Below are positions 1 to 9,141 of a stretch of DNA of 64,000 bases, one piece after another. Within the stretch, counting starts at the first letter, position 1, and each line of letters opens with the position of its first letter. The notes below the pieces were generated by a model. It saw only the letters and a program-made list of their open reading frames with translations, was not told the DNA's origin and made no database searches. This DNA is from Phycisphaerales bacterium (lineage in GTDB: Bacteria; Planctomycetota; Phycisphaerae; Phycisphaerales; UBA1924): positions 62,001 through 126,000 of the forward strand of contig JADLFE010000054.1 of the NCBI GenBank assembly GCA_020845755.1, given 5' to 3'. Made by a program: the position numbers and the translations under genes.

Positions 1-1
1 G

Positions 2-379
2 GGCATGACCGCGGCCTCGCAGGGCGCGGCCTGGGATCAATCCGTCTCGATGCTCATCGATCGCGACGGCAACGACATCTACCGCGCCGACGGGCTCTCG
101 CAGGGCTCCGCCGCGCAGCAGGCCGTCGGCCTGCTCATCGATCTCGGCGGGAGCGATCGTTACATCGCACCCGACGGTGCCACACAGGGCGCGCCCGGCG
201 ACAACACATACCACTTCGACGCCGACCAAGTCTTCAGTTTCTCGGCCCTCTTTGACCTCGGCGCCAAGAACGACTGGTATTCAACGCCCCGCGGCGAAAA
301 GACCACCACCAAACTCGGCGGGCTCAACGACAAAGACCCCAGGGCGTCCAGTCTTTTCGGGTTGTTCGTTGATGAATGA
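2..379 (+). CDS. C-terminal part of a repetitive, probably exported protein
   Basis: The reading frame is open from the window edge to a TGA stop, so the N-terminus lies outside. The visible 125 residues hold imperfect repeats of about 25 residues built around phrases such as LLIDLGGSDRY and MLIDRDGNDIY, separated by SQG or TQG steps. Repeats of this Gly/Asp/Tyr type are seen in large secreted or surface proteins of planctomycetes. No catalytic motif is visible and the function is unknown. It converges with the nucleoside transporter, leaving only 11 bp between the two stop codons. Confidence 0.7.
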   Translation, partial: GMTAASQGAAWDQSVSMLIDRDGNDIYRADGLSQGSAAQQAVGLLIDLGGSDRYIAPDGATQGAPGDNTYHFDADQVFSFSALFDLGAKNDWYSTPRGEKTTTKLGGLNDKDPRASSLFGLFVDE

Positions 380-390
380 GAGCACCCCGC

Positions 391-1644
391 TCACCCGATG
401 AACACGCCCGCGATCGACCCGGTCATCCAGCACGCCAGCGCGCCCGCCAGCATGGCCCGCGGAGCCAGACGCACCAGGTCCTGACGCCGTTCCGGCGCCA
501 TCGCCGAGAGCCCGCCGATCTGAATCCCGATCGAAGGAATGTTGGCGAATCCGCACAGCGCATACGTCCCGATCTGGCACGCGCGCGGGCTCATCGTGCC
601 GCTCGCGATGTGCCCCGACAAATCCAGGTATGCCTTGAACTCCGTCGCGATGATCTGCGTGCCCAGGAGCGAGCCAAATTTCCCGCTCTCATCCCAGGGC
701 ACGCCCATCAGCCACGCCGCCGGTCGGAACACCACGCCCAGCACGCGCGTCAAACTCCATCCATCCCCGATCTGGCGGAGCGGCCAATCGATCAGCGCGA
801 TCAGCGCCACGAACGCCACCAGCATCGCCGCCACGTTCAGCGCCAATTTGAGCCCGTCGCCCGCCCCCACCACCGCGGCATCGATCACGTTCGCGCTCGT
901 CCGCTCGGCCTTCATCAGCGAGCCCAGCGACTCATCACGCGGCGATTCGCCCTCGGGAAACATCAGTTTCGCCATCACCAGCCCCGCCGGCGCCGACATC
1001 ACGCTCGCCGTCAAGAGGTGCTTGGCGAACAGCACCCGCCCCGCCTCCGTCTCACCGCCGAGAAGTCCGACGTACGCCGCCATCACGCTCCCCGCGATCG
1101 TCGCAAAGCCGCCGGTCATGATCGCCATGAGCTGCGACCTGGTCATCCCGGCGATATACGGCCTGACCATCAGCGGCGCCTCGGTCTGCCCCACGAAGAT
1201 GTTGGCCGCGGCGCTGATCGCCTCCGCGCCCGTCACGCCCAGCGCCCGGCGCAGCACCCACGCCACGCCCGCGACGACCACCTGCATCACGCGCAGGTGA
1301 TACAGCACGCTCATGAGCGCCGCAAAGAAGATGATCACCGGCATGACTTTGACCGCGAAGATGAATCCCCACGAGCCGCCCGCGTCGCCCAGTTTGCCGA
1401 AGATGAACTCCGTGCCCGCGTCGGCGAATGAAATCACGCGCGTGAAGCCGCGCGCGATCGCGTCGATCACGCCGACCAGCCCGCCGCCGGGCAGAAAATC
1501 ACCCAGGCACGCCGCGGCCACCACGAACTGCAAGAGCAGCCCCGCGATGACGAGCCGCCAGCGGATCCGCCGCCGATCGTTCGACAGTGCCACGCCGATG
1601 AGCACGAACACCGCGATGCCAAGCAACCCCGAGTATCGATCCAT
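391..1644 (-). CDS. Concentrative nucleoside transporter (CNT/NupC family)
   Basis: A 417-residue inner-membrane protein with many hydrophobic segments, the usual size for CNT permeases, which import nucleosides with a cation gradient (H+ or Na+). The signature GQTEAPLMVRPY lies at about residues 152-163, matching the G-x-[ST]-x-E substrate and ion site of the family. The N-terminal segment and the Gate domain after residue 95 are both present. The gene has no purine-rich ribosome site. Instead TACGCT ends 6 bases before the ATG, so the message is probably leaderless. Substrate choice cannot be read from the sequence. Confidence 0.9.
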   Translation of the reverse strand: MDRYSGLLGIAVFVLIGVALSNDRRRIRWRLVIAGLLLQFVVAAACLGDFLPGGGLVGVIDAIARGFTRVISFADAGTEFIFGKLGDAGGSWGFIFAVKVMPVIIFFAALMSVLYHLRVMQVVVAGVAWVLRRALGVTGAEAISAAANIFVGQTEAPLMVRPYIAGMTRSQLMAIMTGGFATIAGSVMAAYVGLLGGETEAGRVLFAKHLLTASVMSAPAGLVMAKLMFPEGESPRDESLGSLMKAERTSANVIDAAVVGAGDGLKLALNVAAMLVAFVALIALIDWPLRQIGDGWSLTRVLGVVFRPAAWLMGVPWDESGKFGSLLGTQIIATEFKAYLDLSGHIASGTMSPRACQIGTYALCGFANIPSIGIQIGGLSAMAPERRQDLVRLAPRAMLAGALACWMTGSIAGVFIG

Positions 1645-1650
1645 CGCGCC

Positions 1651-1656
1651 AGCGTA
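1651..1656 (-). promoter_or_regulatory. -10 box for leaderless transporter gene
   Basis: On the minus strand TGATACGCT (extended -10 form TGn plus TACGCT) is followed by exactly 6 bases and then the ATG. Transcription would start at the A of the ATG. The same TGATACGCTGGCG string precedes the HAD gene at 54762. Confidence 0.55.
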
Positions 1657-1711
1657 TCAAAAGTGTTCGGTTGATCGAGTGGTCTGGTGGACGAGTCGTT
1701 GAGTGATCAGG

Positions 1712-1810
1712 TCACAGATCCACGATCTTCGCCAGGAACTCTTCCACACTGATGCCCGATGCCTTCGCCTTCCGTCAGTAGCCGGACCGTGAGGGAGGGC
1801 GTTGCCTTGA
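1712..1810 (-). pseudogene. Decayed antitoxin-like remnant
   Basis: On the minus strand one frame reads AKASGISVEEFLAKIVDL and then a stop. This is the typical C-terminus of small ribbon-helix-helix type antitoxins. It has no start: a TGA lies just upstream in frame. A neighbouring frame just before it reads LTVRLLTEGEG, resembling the usual N-terminal strand of the same kind of protein. The two pieces suggest a gene broken by a frameshift and small deletion. No toxin gene is visible beside it. Confidence 0.4.
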
Positions 1811-1875
1811 TGTGCCCGAAGCCATCGAGGGGGTCTCTCTTCGTCTCGAGGTCTCTTCCGGAGCGCCAAGAGCCC

Positions 1876-1888
1876 AGTGCCAAGTGCC
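1876..1888. repeat. AGTGCC heptamer repeat, copy 1
   Basis: AGTGCCAAGTGCC, two turns of the heptamer AGTGCCA, in the gap after mreD. The same heptamer recurs near 49714, so it appears to be a dispersed intergenic simple repeat. Confidence 0.5.
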
Positions 1889-1894
1889 TGTCTC

Positions 1895-2458
1895 TTATCT
1901 CGCCGAAAACCGGCGCGGTGCGCCCGCCGTCAGCCCCAGCATCCCAGTCAAAGGCAGGAGCGCCAGTGACACGATGATCGCCGCGCCGCCCGTGTACAGC
2001 GCGGAGCCCATCCGCTGCATCAGTTGCCCCGTCGCGTCCCACACGATCGGGTCATAGAACCCGCGCAGCGTGTACGCCGCCACCACCACGCTCTGGCACA
2101 CCACCGACGCCAGCAGCGTCAGGAACGCGATCGCAAAGGGATTCCGTTTGAAGATCATCCCACGAAGCGTCATCACGAAGTGCCCGCCGAGCAAGTACCC
2201 CAGCGCATACGGCCCGATCACGCCCACCGCCTCGCCCTGGTCCTTCAACTCCACGACGTTCAGCAAATCCGTCAGAAGACCGATCGCCAGACACGCCCAC
2301 CACGCCTGCGCCCGCGGCGCCGACGCCGCCACCAGCACCGCCAGCGGCATCACAAAGCTCGGCGCGATCCCCGTCGGACCGAGTTTCAGCGCATCACGCA
2401 GCCCAATCTCGAGCCCGAACAGCACCCACGATACCAGCGTGAATAGCAGCCAGTTCAT
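1895..2458 (-). CDS. mreD: Rod shape-determining protein MreD
   Basis: A 187-residue integral membrane protein with about five hydrophobic segments, third in an mreB-mreC-mreD order. MreD works with MreC, MreB, RodA and PBP2 to place lateral wall synthesis. MreD sequences are poorly conserved and the call rests mainly on position, size and membrane topology. Its start overlaps the mreC stop by 4 bases (ATGA), showing translational coupling. It begins MNWLLFTLVSWVLFG without a cleavable signal. Confidence 0.85.
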   Translation of the reverse strand: MNWLLFTLVSWVLFGLEIGLRDALKLGPTGIAPSFVMPLAVLVAASAPRAQAWWACLAIGLLTDLLNVVELKDQGEAVGVIGPYALGYLLGGHFVMTLRGMIFKRNPFAIAFLTLLASVVCQSVVVAAYTLRGFYDPIVWDATGQLMQRMGSALYTGGAAIIVSLALLPLTGMLGLTAGAPRRFSAR

Positions 2459-3360
2459 GACCGCCCCCCCGCCTTGGCGTCCTCGATCGCCGCCTCACGC
2501 GACAACCGCAGGATCACCTCGCTCACACGCTCCAATCGGAGCGACGGCCTCACCACGATCGTCGGTCGCAGCGGCATCGCAGGGTTCGGCTCCACACGCT
2601 CAATCGTCCCCACCACCAGATACTGCGCGTTCTTCGGCCACCGCTCCGTGTCGCTCAAGCGCACCGTCGCGCCAATCTTCACCGACAGTTCCCAACCGGG
2701 CTTCTTGTCCGCCGATTCGCCCACGTCGCCCTTCAACGAACCGTCGCCCGTCGGGCTCAGACGGCACGTCGCGCCCGGGCGTTCGTCATCGAACATCACC
2801 ACGCCGATCAGACCGCCCGACGCCTTCGACGTGATCGGCTGCACCTGGCACTGGCGATTCGACACCTCGATGACCTTGCCGAGCAACTGCAAACCCGCGG
2901 CCGCGACCACCGCGCTCTTGTCCACGCCGTCCGACGACCCCGCGCGAACCCGCATCACCGCGCTGGCCAGATCGCTCGACACCCCCACCACCGGCGCCGC
3001 AAGCTGCGTCACCGGCAGATCGGGGTTCAGTTTCATGCCGCGCTGGAGTTCGGTGATGAGGTCGCGAAGCCGCGCGTTCTCATCCCGCTGCTGAAGGAAC
3101 AGGGTCTGGAAGCGATCGCGCTCCTCCGTGAGTTCCCGCTGCACCTCCGGCACCACATCCGGCCCGCCCGAACTCGAGAGCCAGCGCGACACGCCCGAGA
3201 GCGGGTGCGAGATCGGCGTCAGCACTGTCTCGAACAGTCCGCCGATCCAGCGGACCCAGCCCGAATAGCGCGCGGGCAACAGCGCGAGGATTAGCATCAC
3301 GCACACGACCAACGCGAGCGTCCGTCCGGCGCCTGAATCATGGGACTGCGGGCGGGCCAT
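2455..3360 (-). CDS. mreC: Rod shape-determining protein MreC
   Basis: A 301-residue bitopic protein. Residues about 14-30 form one membrane anchor, and a coiled coil around residues 75-110 (VQRELTEERDRFQTL and onward) is followed by the periplasmic beta domain, as in known MreC. The beta domain carries an insertion rich in Asp, Gly and Lys around residues 195-225. The ATG has an AGGA ribosome site. It overlaps mreD by 4 bases and lies 40 bp after mreB, so all three are one operon. MreC scaffolds the elongasome outside the inner membrane. Confidence 0.93.
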   Translation of the reverse strand: MARPQSHDSGAGRTLALVVCVMLILALLPARYSGWVRWIGGLFETVLTPISHPLSGVSRWLSSSGGPDVVPEVQRELTEERDRFQTLFLQQRDENARLRDLITELQRGMKLNPDLPVTQLAAPVVGVSSDLASAVMRVRAGSSDGVDKSAVVAAAGLQLLGKVIEVSNRQCQVQPITSKASGGLIGVVMFDDERPGATCRLSPTGDGSLKGDVGESADKKPGWELSVKIGATVRLSDTERWPKNAQYLVVGTIERVEPNPAMPLRPTIVVRPSLRLERVSEVILRLSREAAIEDAKAGGRS

Positions 3361-3400
3361 CGGTTTCCTGTGCCCTCAGTCGCGCGACGCGACCGGGCCG

Positions 3401-4450
3401 TCAGACCTCCAGATCGTTCTCGAGCGTGTCCTTCCACTCCTCGATGTGCTCGAGATAGATGCACGTTCCGCGCGCGACGCACGTCAGCGGGTCGTCGGCC
3501 AGTTTGGTCGGCAGGCCCGTCGCCTTCTGCACCACGTTGGGCAATCCGCGGAGCAGCGAACCGCCGCCGGCCATCACGATGCCGTTCTCCACCAGGTCCG
3601 CCGCCAGTTCCGGCTCGGCCCGCTCCAGCGTCCGCGTCACCGCTTCGATGATCGCCGTCACCGGCTCCTGCAGTGCCTCGCGGATCTCCTCGCTGGTGAT
3701 CGGGGCCTTGCGTGGGAGCCCGCTGATCATGTCGCGCCCGCGCACCTCCATCGACAGTTCCTTGTCCATGGGTGCCGCCGACCCGATCTCTATCTTGATC
3801 CGCTCCGCGGTCTGCTCGCCGATCATCATGTTGTACGTGCGCTTCATGTGGTTCATGATCGCTTCGTCCATATCGTCGCCCGCGACGCGCACGCTCTCGC
3901 ACACCGCGATATCAGCCAGCGACATGATCGCGACCTCGGTCGTTCCGCCGCCGATATCCACGATCATCGACGCCGTCGCCTCCGCGAAGGGAAGCCCCGC
4001 GCCGATCGCCGCCGCCACCGGCTCCTCGACAAGGTACGTCCGGCGCGCACCGGCCCGCTCCGCCGAATCAAAGACCGCCCGCTTCTCCACCGCCGTGATG
4101 CCCGACGGGATCGAGATCACCACCCGCGGCCCGAAGATCTTGCTCCGCCCATTCACCTTGCGGATGAAATAACTCAGCATCGCCTCGGTGATCTCAAAGT
4201 CGGAGATCACGCCGTCCTTCAACGGCCTCACCGCCGTGATCGACCCCGGCGTCTTGCCCAGCATCTCCTTGGCCACCCAGCCCACGGCCTCGCCGTTCTT
4301 GAGCACCTGGTTCGTGCCCTTGCGCACCGCCACCACGCTGGGTTCGTTGAGCACGATCCCCTGCCCGCGGACCGACACGAGCGTGTTGCACGTGCCCAGG
4401 TCGATCCCCATGTCCACGCTGAAGAGCCCAACGAGACGATCCAATAGCAC
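3401..4450 (-). CDS. mreB: Rod shape-determining protein MreB (actin-like)
   Basis: A 349-residue actin-fold ATPase that polymerises under the membrane and directs cell-wall elongation. The phosphate-1 loop MGIDLGTCNT, the phosphate-2 loop VDIGGGTTEVA and the adenosine loop AGGGSLLRGLP are intact. I place the start at the GTG at 4450, which gives the standard N-terminus VLLDRLVGLFSVD and puts AAGGAG 11 bases upstream. A GTG at 4459 is only 2 bases from that site. The frame stays open to 4531, but those extra residues match no MreB. It heads the mreBCD operon. Confidence 0.95.
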   Translation of the reverse strand: MLLDRLVGLFSVDMGIDLGTCNTLVSVRGQGIVLNEPSVVAVRKGTNQVLKNGEAVGWVAKEMLGKTPGSITAVRPLKDGVISDFEITEAMLSYFIRKVNGRSKIFGPRVVISIPSGITAVEKRAVFDSAERAGARRTYLVEEPVAAAIGAGLPFAEATASMIVDIGGGTTEVAIMSLADIAVCESVRVAGDDMDEAIMNHMKRTYNMMIGEQTAERIKIEIGSAAPMDKELSMEVRGRDMISGLPRKAPITSEEIREALQEPVTAIIEAVTRTLERAEPELAADLVENGIVMAGGGSLLRGLPNVVQKATGLPTKLADDPLTCVARGTCIYLEHIEEWKDTLENDLEV

Positions 4451-4590
4451 GGGCGTCACGACTCCTTGCTCGGCCGGGAGCTGCCGATCGAATCGGCCCA
4501 CCGCTCGCGCGGCCATACGCGAGCGCCACACAATATCGCCCCCGGACGGTTTCCGCCATGAAAGCGCGGGGCCGCCCGACCCTCAACTCC

Positions 4591-4630
4591 CCAAAAACGT
4601 CAGACCCCCGGGCTTCCGGGGGTCCGACTT
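4591..4630 (-). terminator. Rho-independent terminator of the coiled-coil gene
   Basis: Read on the minus strand, a 13-bp GC-rich stem (GTCGGACCCCCGG paired with CCGGGGGTCTGAC, one G-T wobble) is followed by CGTTTTTG. It lies just after the stop at 4657 and insulates mreBCD from the gene before. Confidence 0.85.
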
Positions 4631-4656
4631 GTGTCCTGCTTTCGAGCGATTCCGGC

Positions 4657-5613
4657 TTAGTCGACACGGACTGCAGAGGGCTTGGCCTCGACGTCGTGCG
4701 AATCCGGACGAATCTCGATCACCTGGGGCTGGGCCGGACGCAACTCAAAGGTCTGCGGCTTGGCCGTCGCGCCCTTGGCGTCGATCTCGATCTTGGCCCG
4801 ATCCTCATAGTTCACGCCGGTCCGGGCCCGCGACAGCATCTGCAGCGTCGCCTCCTGCTTGGTCCGGATCTCCGCGAAGCGCGACTGGAGCTGCTCAAGG
4901 CTGGCGGCACGGTACCGGCTGTGCTGCTCGATCGTCTCCTCGCGGTCCTTCATGACCTCGATGAGACGCTCGTTGCGGCTGATCGCGTCGATCTGACGGT
5001 CCAGGTCCCAGATCTGCGTCTGGAAACTGGCGTGCTCGGTCTCCAACTGCGTGAGCAACTCGCCCAGACGCCCTTCCTGCTGCCCGATGTAGCCAAGGTC
5101 ACGCTCGATGTCCGACGCCCGCGACGCATACGCCCCGCGAACCTGCTGCATCCGCTGGGCCTTGGCGTAGGCCTCGTCCATGCTCAGCGACTCGTTGCCG
5201 AACACCACGCGCACCACCGGCACGCTCGTGTTGGTCGACACCCCGATCACCTGCGTCGCGGTCGCCTCGGCTTTGGCCAGGAGCGGCTGGATCTGCGACA
5301 GGTCCACGTCCGCAAGCGCCACAACACGACGGCTCACCTCGAGATCACGCTCCAACTGCGACTTCTGCTCGCGCAATTCCGCCAGGTCGCCGCGGACCTC
5401 GCCGATCCGCTCCGGATATTCCTTCTCGAGGGAGCGCAGCTGCGAACGCAGCGCCACCGGGTCCTTGATATTCGCGTCAATCGTCGTGTTGATCTTCTCA
5501 CGCGTCTGGTGCAGGATCGCACCCACGCGGTCCGGACCCGCGATCAGCACCGCGGCCCCTCCCGCCAACGCCGTGATCACCCCGTACCGAACGATGCTCT
5601 TGCCCATGCACAT
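4657..5613 (-). CDS. Membrane-anchored coiled-coil protein, function unknown
   Basis: A 318-residue protein. The start MCMGKSIVRYG is chosen because GGAG lies 8 bases before it. One hydrophobic segment (VITALAGGAAVLIAG, about residues 11-25) is followed by long heptad-rich helices at about 55-110 and 165-265, with many Glu, Arg, Gln and Leu. The tail is rich in Pro, Lys and Val. This suits a periplasmic or membrane-tethered scaffold, but no known family can be named. It lies just upstream of mreBCD, separated by a terminator, so a link to cell shape is only suggested by position. Confidence 0.75.
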   Translation of the reverse strand: MCMGKSIVRYGVITALAGGAAVLIAGPDRVGAILHQTREKINTTIDANIKDPVALRSQLRSLEKEYPERIGEVRGDLAELREQKSQLERDLEVSRRVVALADVDLSQIQPLLAKAEATATQVIGVSTNTSVPVVRVVFGNESLSMDEAYAKAQRMQQVRGAYASRASDIERDLGYIGQQEGRLGELLTQLETEHASFQTQIWDLDRQIDAISRNERLIEVMKDREETIEQHSRYRAASLEQLQSRFAEIRTKQEATLQMLSRARTGVNYEDRAKIEIDAKGATAKPQTFELRPAQPQVIEIRPDSHDVEAKPSAVRVD

Positions 5614-5872
5614 GATCGCGTCTCCATACAACGCCTGACGACCGTCCCAGGGTCCCCGCGACATCCACCGATCCGCGGCCCGGAGCGACCCGCCCGGCTT
5701 GGCGTATCCGACCCCATTGGTCGGAACCCGACCCCGCCAATTTCACCTCCCCACAATTTCCGCGATGTTCAGGGAATGTTCGTGCCAACACGCAAACAAT
5801 TGAAACACGGACGCTCGTCTCCCGAACAACGGGCGAGCCTTGGCTGGTATCACTCCCGAGGGTCACGCGCGC

Positions 5873-6640
5873 ATGCTCACGTCACTGACAACGAACTTCA
5901 TCGCCAAACTTAAACGCCGGGACGAAACCGCCTGGTTTGAACTCTGGGAAACCTTCGGGCCCGTCGTGCGCGCCCAACTCGCCAAGTGGGGACGTGGGCG
6001 GATCGGCAGCGAAACCGTCCGCGACCTCTCGCAGGAAACGATGACGGCGCTCTCTGAATCAATCGACCGCTACGACCCCGCGCGCGGCGCCCGCTTCTCA
6101 ACCTGGCTGCTTGCTATCGCCAAGCACGTCCTGGGCGACGAGATGGACCGACGCAACGCCCAGAAACGCGGCGGCACCAAACGCCCGACCGAACTCGACG
6201 AGTCCTGGATGGCCGCCAGCGCCGGCACCGGCGTCGACGACGCCTACGAGGCCGCCGTCTTCCGCGCCAAGGTCGAGGCCGCCATCCGCATGGTCGAGAA
6301 AGAGTGCGATTTCATGGACTTTTCCATCTATCGCATGCGTGTGCTCGACGGCATGCCGGGCAAGGAAGTCGCCGCCGCCCTGGGCACCAGCGAGCCCACC
6401 GTCTCTCGCCGCCTGACCAAGGTCCGCGACAAACTCCGCGATCGCCTCGCCGAGGTCATCACCACCTACTCCTTCACGGAAGACGAACGCGCCGAAGCAG
6501 CGCGAAACGGACTGGTCCTCAAACCCAAAGACGCACCTGTCGGGGCCGACGAGGCCCTCTTCGACGAGGCGATCGCCGAGATCTACCACCAGCAGATGGA
6601 ACTGCGCCGCCTCGATCAGGCTACACGCCTCGAACGATAG
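5873..6640 (+). CDS. ECF-like sigma-70 family RNA polymerase sigma factor
   Basis: A 255-residue sigma factor. The region 2 helix is seen in ETVRDLSQETMTALSESIDRY and FSTWLLAIAKHVLGDEMD. Region 4 shows a helix-turn-helix in GKEVAAALGTSEPTVSRRL. Region 3 is short, as in the ECF group. I use the ATG at 5873 (GAGGG about 10 bases before it) over an upstream TTG at 5840. The gene has a long acidic C-terminal extension after region 4. Only 17 bp separate it from a membrane Ser/Thr kinase, so the two are probably co-transcribed and the kinase is a candidate regulator of the sigma factor. Confidence 0.85.
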   Translation: MLTSLTTNFIAKLKRRDETAWFELWETFGPVVRAQLAKWGRGRIGSETVRDLSQETMTALSESIDRYDPARGARFSTWLLAIAKHVLGDEMDRRNAQKRGGTKRPTELDESWMAASAGTGVDDAYEAAVFRAKVEAAIRMVEKECDFMDFSIYRMRVLDGMPGKEVAAALGTSEPTVSRRLTKVRDKLRDRLAEVITTYSFTEDERAEAARNGLVLKPKDAPVGADEALFDEAIAEIYHQQMELRRLDQATRLER

Positions 6641-6657
6641 TCCGAAAGGAACGCGCC

Positions 6658-9141
6658 ATGGCCATCGGCCCAGTCCTGCTCATCATCCTCGGCGTGCTCG
6701 TCGCGATCCCCGTCGGCGTCTTCCTCATCATCTACCTCTTCGTCCCCGCCATGAAGGGCATCGCCTTCCTCTTCAAGCACCTCTGGCGCTTCATCAGCGG
6801 CATGGTCTACGACACCCTCCGCTTCGTCGGCGCCGTCGTCACCAGCATCGTCCTGGTCCCCATCACCATCCTCAATGTCCTCGTCGGACGCTGGTCGGCA
6901 TCAGCCCACTACGGCAAGGCCATCGGCGGCGAAATCCGCAACGCCTTCCTCTGCGTCTATCGCCTCGCGATCGGTCACCCCTTCCGCTTCCTGGGCCTGG
7001 GTGTCGTCACCGAGGGCATCGAAAAGCGCCTGCCCCAGGTCGTCGCCTACGCGCCAACCTCCGATCTTCCCAACAAGCGCACCGGCCAGTTCGACGGCTA
7101 CAAGATCGTCGGCTCCCTGGCCTCGGGCGGCTCGGGCGGCAAGCTCTACATCGCCGAGCCCGACGCCATCAAGCAGGCCGTCTTCGCCCGGGCCGGGCGC
7201 CCCGACGTCCGCCAAGTCGTCATCAAGTCCTTCAGCCTGCGCGACGGCTCGTCGCTCCCGCAGATCATCCGCGAGAGCCAGTCGCTCGAGGCCGCCAAGC
7301 GCCTCGCGCTCGTGCTCGATCACGAACTCACCAAGGACCGATTCTTCTACGTGATGGAATATGTGCCCGGCCAGTCGCTGGCCGCGCTCACCACGCAGAT
7401 GCACGCCGCCTCGGGCGATCCGCATGGGCTCGACACCTCGTCGCTCCGCGCCGCGCTCGGCTACACCAGCGACCTGCTTCGCACGCTCGACACCTATCAC
7501 AAGGGCGGGCTGTGGCACAAGGACGTCAAGCCCGACAACATCATCGTCGACGGCACGCGCGCCCATCTGGTCGACTTTGGTCTCGTCACGCCGCTGGCCT
7601 CGGCCATGACCCTTACGACCCACGGCACCGAGTACTTCCGCGACCCCGAGCTCGTTCGCCTGGCGCTCAAGGGCGTCCGCGTTCACGAGGTTGACGGCAC
7701 GCGCTTCGACATCTTCGCCGCAGGTGCCGTTCTCTATTCGATCATCGAGAACTCGTTCCCCGCGCACGGCGTGCTGTCGCAGATCTCGCGTCGCTGCCCC
7801 GAGGCGCTCCGCTGGATCGTCCGGCGCGCCATGACCGACTACGACAAGCGCTACCGCTCCGCGGGCGAGATGCTCGCAGACGTCGAGGTCATCCGGCGCG
7901 CGCCCGATCCCTTCGCGGTGCGCCCCATCGACCTCCCCAGCATGCGCGCCGGGCTCGAGGAGATCGAAGCCCCCGCGCCGGACGCGGCCCAGGTCGCCTT
8001 CGCTCGCGCCGCGTCGCCGGTCCCGCCGCCGATCCCGGGCGCGGGTGTGGCGCCGGGCGTGGCGGCGGCTGGTGTCGCCGGCAAGCCCAAGTTCAAGATC
8101 GTGAACTGGTGGAGCGGACGCTACGAGACCGACGCGGTTCCTGCGGGCGCGCAGCCCACGCCGGGCGTGGTAACTCCGCAGGTTCAGTTTCAGCGCGACA
8201 TCCACAACGCCGCGGATGATGTCGAGCGTGCCGCGCGTGAAATCGGCGGCAAGTTCCGCAACGCCGCCGCGCCGTACATGGGCGGCATGGCGACCCCCGC
8301 GGCGCAGCGAAACGATCGCCAGGTTCGCTCTGCGCGCAGCGCCGATGAACAACTCAAGAGCGCCCGCGCCCGCGTGCAGGCCCGGCGCGACGCCGCCCAG
8401 GCCCGCATCTCACGCCGCCGGCGCGAGCGTGGCGACTACTCCAACAAGCCCAACGCCGGCGTGATCTTCGCGGCGTTTGCGTTGCTCGGCGTCTGCGTCG
8501 GAATCCCGGCCCTGATCATCACCAGCAACGAGCGCTCGAGCGTCGCCTCCATCGAAACGACGCTCTCCGACCCGATCGAGGCGGTCAACGGCGTGCTCGT
8601 CGCGCCCATCGCCATCACCACCAGCGGCGAGAATGCCGCGCCCGCGATCGAGACCAGCGCTGAGAGCGCCCAGGTCTTTGAGATCGGCGCGCCCAAGCCG
8701 CCGGCCCCGCCGCTGGCGCCCGATCAGAAGGTGTCGGGTCGCGTGCTTGTCGTGGTGAACCTGAACAAGCCGCTCTCGAAGGAGTTTGCCGATTCGATCG
8801 CGTCGATCACCGCGCGCCTGGCGGCGATCGGGCTCGACGTGCAGGGGGATTATCCCGGTAACAGCGCGACGCCCGAGCAATTGTCGTCGCAGCTCGACCT
8901 GACCGCGCGGGCACTGGCCGCCGCCGGCTCGTTGGGCGCGCCGGTCGAGGAGGTTCACGCCAAGCTGCAGGGCTGGCTGAGCGGCTCGCGCGAGACTGAC
9001 TTGATTGTTTGGATCGCCAAGAGCGATCCGGATGCCGCCGAAGCGCCGAAGTCTCTAGCGGATGTTTCGCTCACGCTCATCGCTGACCCGTCCGACGCTC
9101 GACTGAGCGCGGCGTCGAGGGCGCTTGGGCTTGATGAGTAG
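6658..9141 (+). CDS. Membrane Ser/Thr protein kinase
   Basis: An 827-residue protein starting at an ATG with GAAAGGA upstream. Two hydrophobic segments lie at about residues 3-30 and 58-80. The kinase domain (about 148-420) has the ATP lysine K190 (VVIK), the catalytic loop HKDVKPDN with D289, and DFG at 306-308. The usual HRD is HKD. A region rich in Ala, Pro and Gly leads to a third membrane segment at 601-621 and a roughly 200-residue extracytoplasmic domain of unknown fold. The frame is open upstream to 6304, but that part is an overlap with the sigma gene. Such kinases relay envelope signals, and the partner sigma factor is the obvious target to test. Confidence 0.88.
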   Translation: MAIGPVLLIILGVLVAIPVGVFLIIYLFVPAMKGIAFLFKHLWRFISGMVYDTLRFVGAVVTSIVLVPITILNVLVGRWSASAHYGKAIGGEIRNAFLCVYRLAIGHPFRFLGLGVVTEGIEKRLPQVVAYAPTSDLPNKRTGQFDGYKIVGSLASGGSGGKLYIAEPDAIKQAVFARAGRPDVRQVVIKSFSLRDGSSLPQIIRESQSLEAAKRLALVLDHELTKDRFFYVMEYVPGQSLAALTTQMHAASGDPHGLDTSSLRAALGYTSDLLRTLDTYHKGGLWHKDVKPDNIIVDGTRAHLVDFGLVTPLASAMTLTTHGTEYFRDPELVRLALKGVRVHEVDGTRFDIFAAGAVLYSIIENSFPAHGVLSQISRRCPEALRWIVRRAMTDYDKRYRSAGEMLADVEVIRRAPDPFAVRPIDLPSMRAGLEEIEAPAPDAAQVAFARAASPVPPPIPGAGVAPGVAAAGVAGKPKFKIVNWWSGRYETDAVPAGAQPTPGVVTPQVQFQRDIHNAADDVERAAREIGGKFRNAAAPYMGGMATPAAQRNDRQVRSARSADEQLKSARARVQARRDAAQARISRRRRERGDYSNKPNAGVIFAAFALLGVCVGIPALIITSNERSSVASIETTLSDPIEAVNGVLVAPIAITTSGENAAPAIETSAESAQVFEIGAPKPPAPPLAPDQKVSGRVLVVVNLNKPLSKEFADSIASITARLAAIGLDVQGDYPGNSATPEQLSSQLDLTARALAAAGSLGAPVEEVHAKLQGWLSGSRETDLIVWIAKSDPDAAEAPKSLADVSLTLIADPSDARLSAASRALGLDE

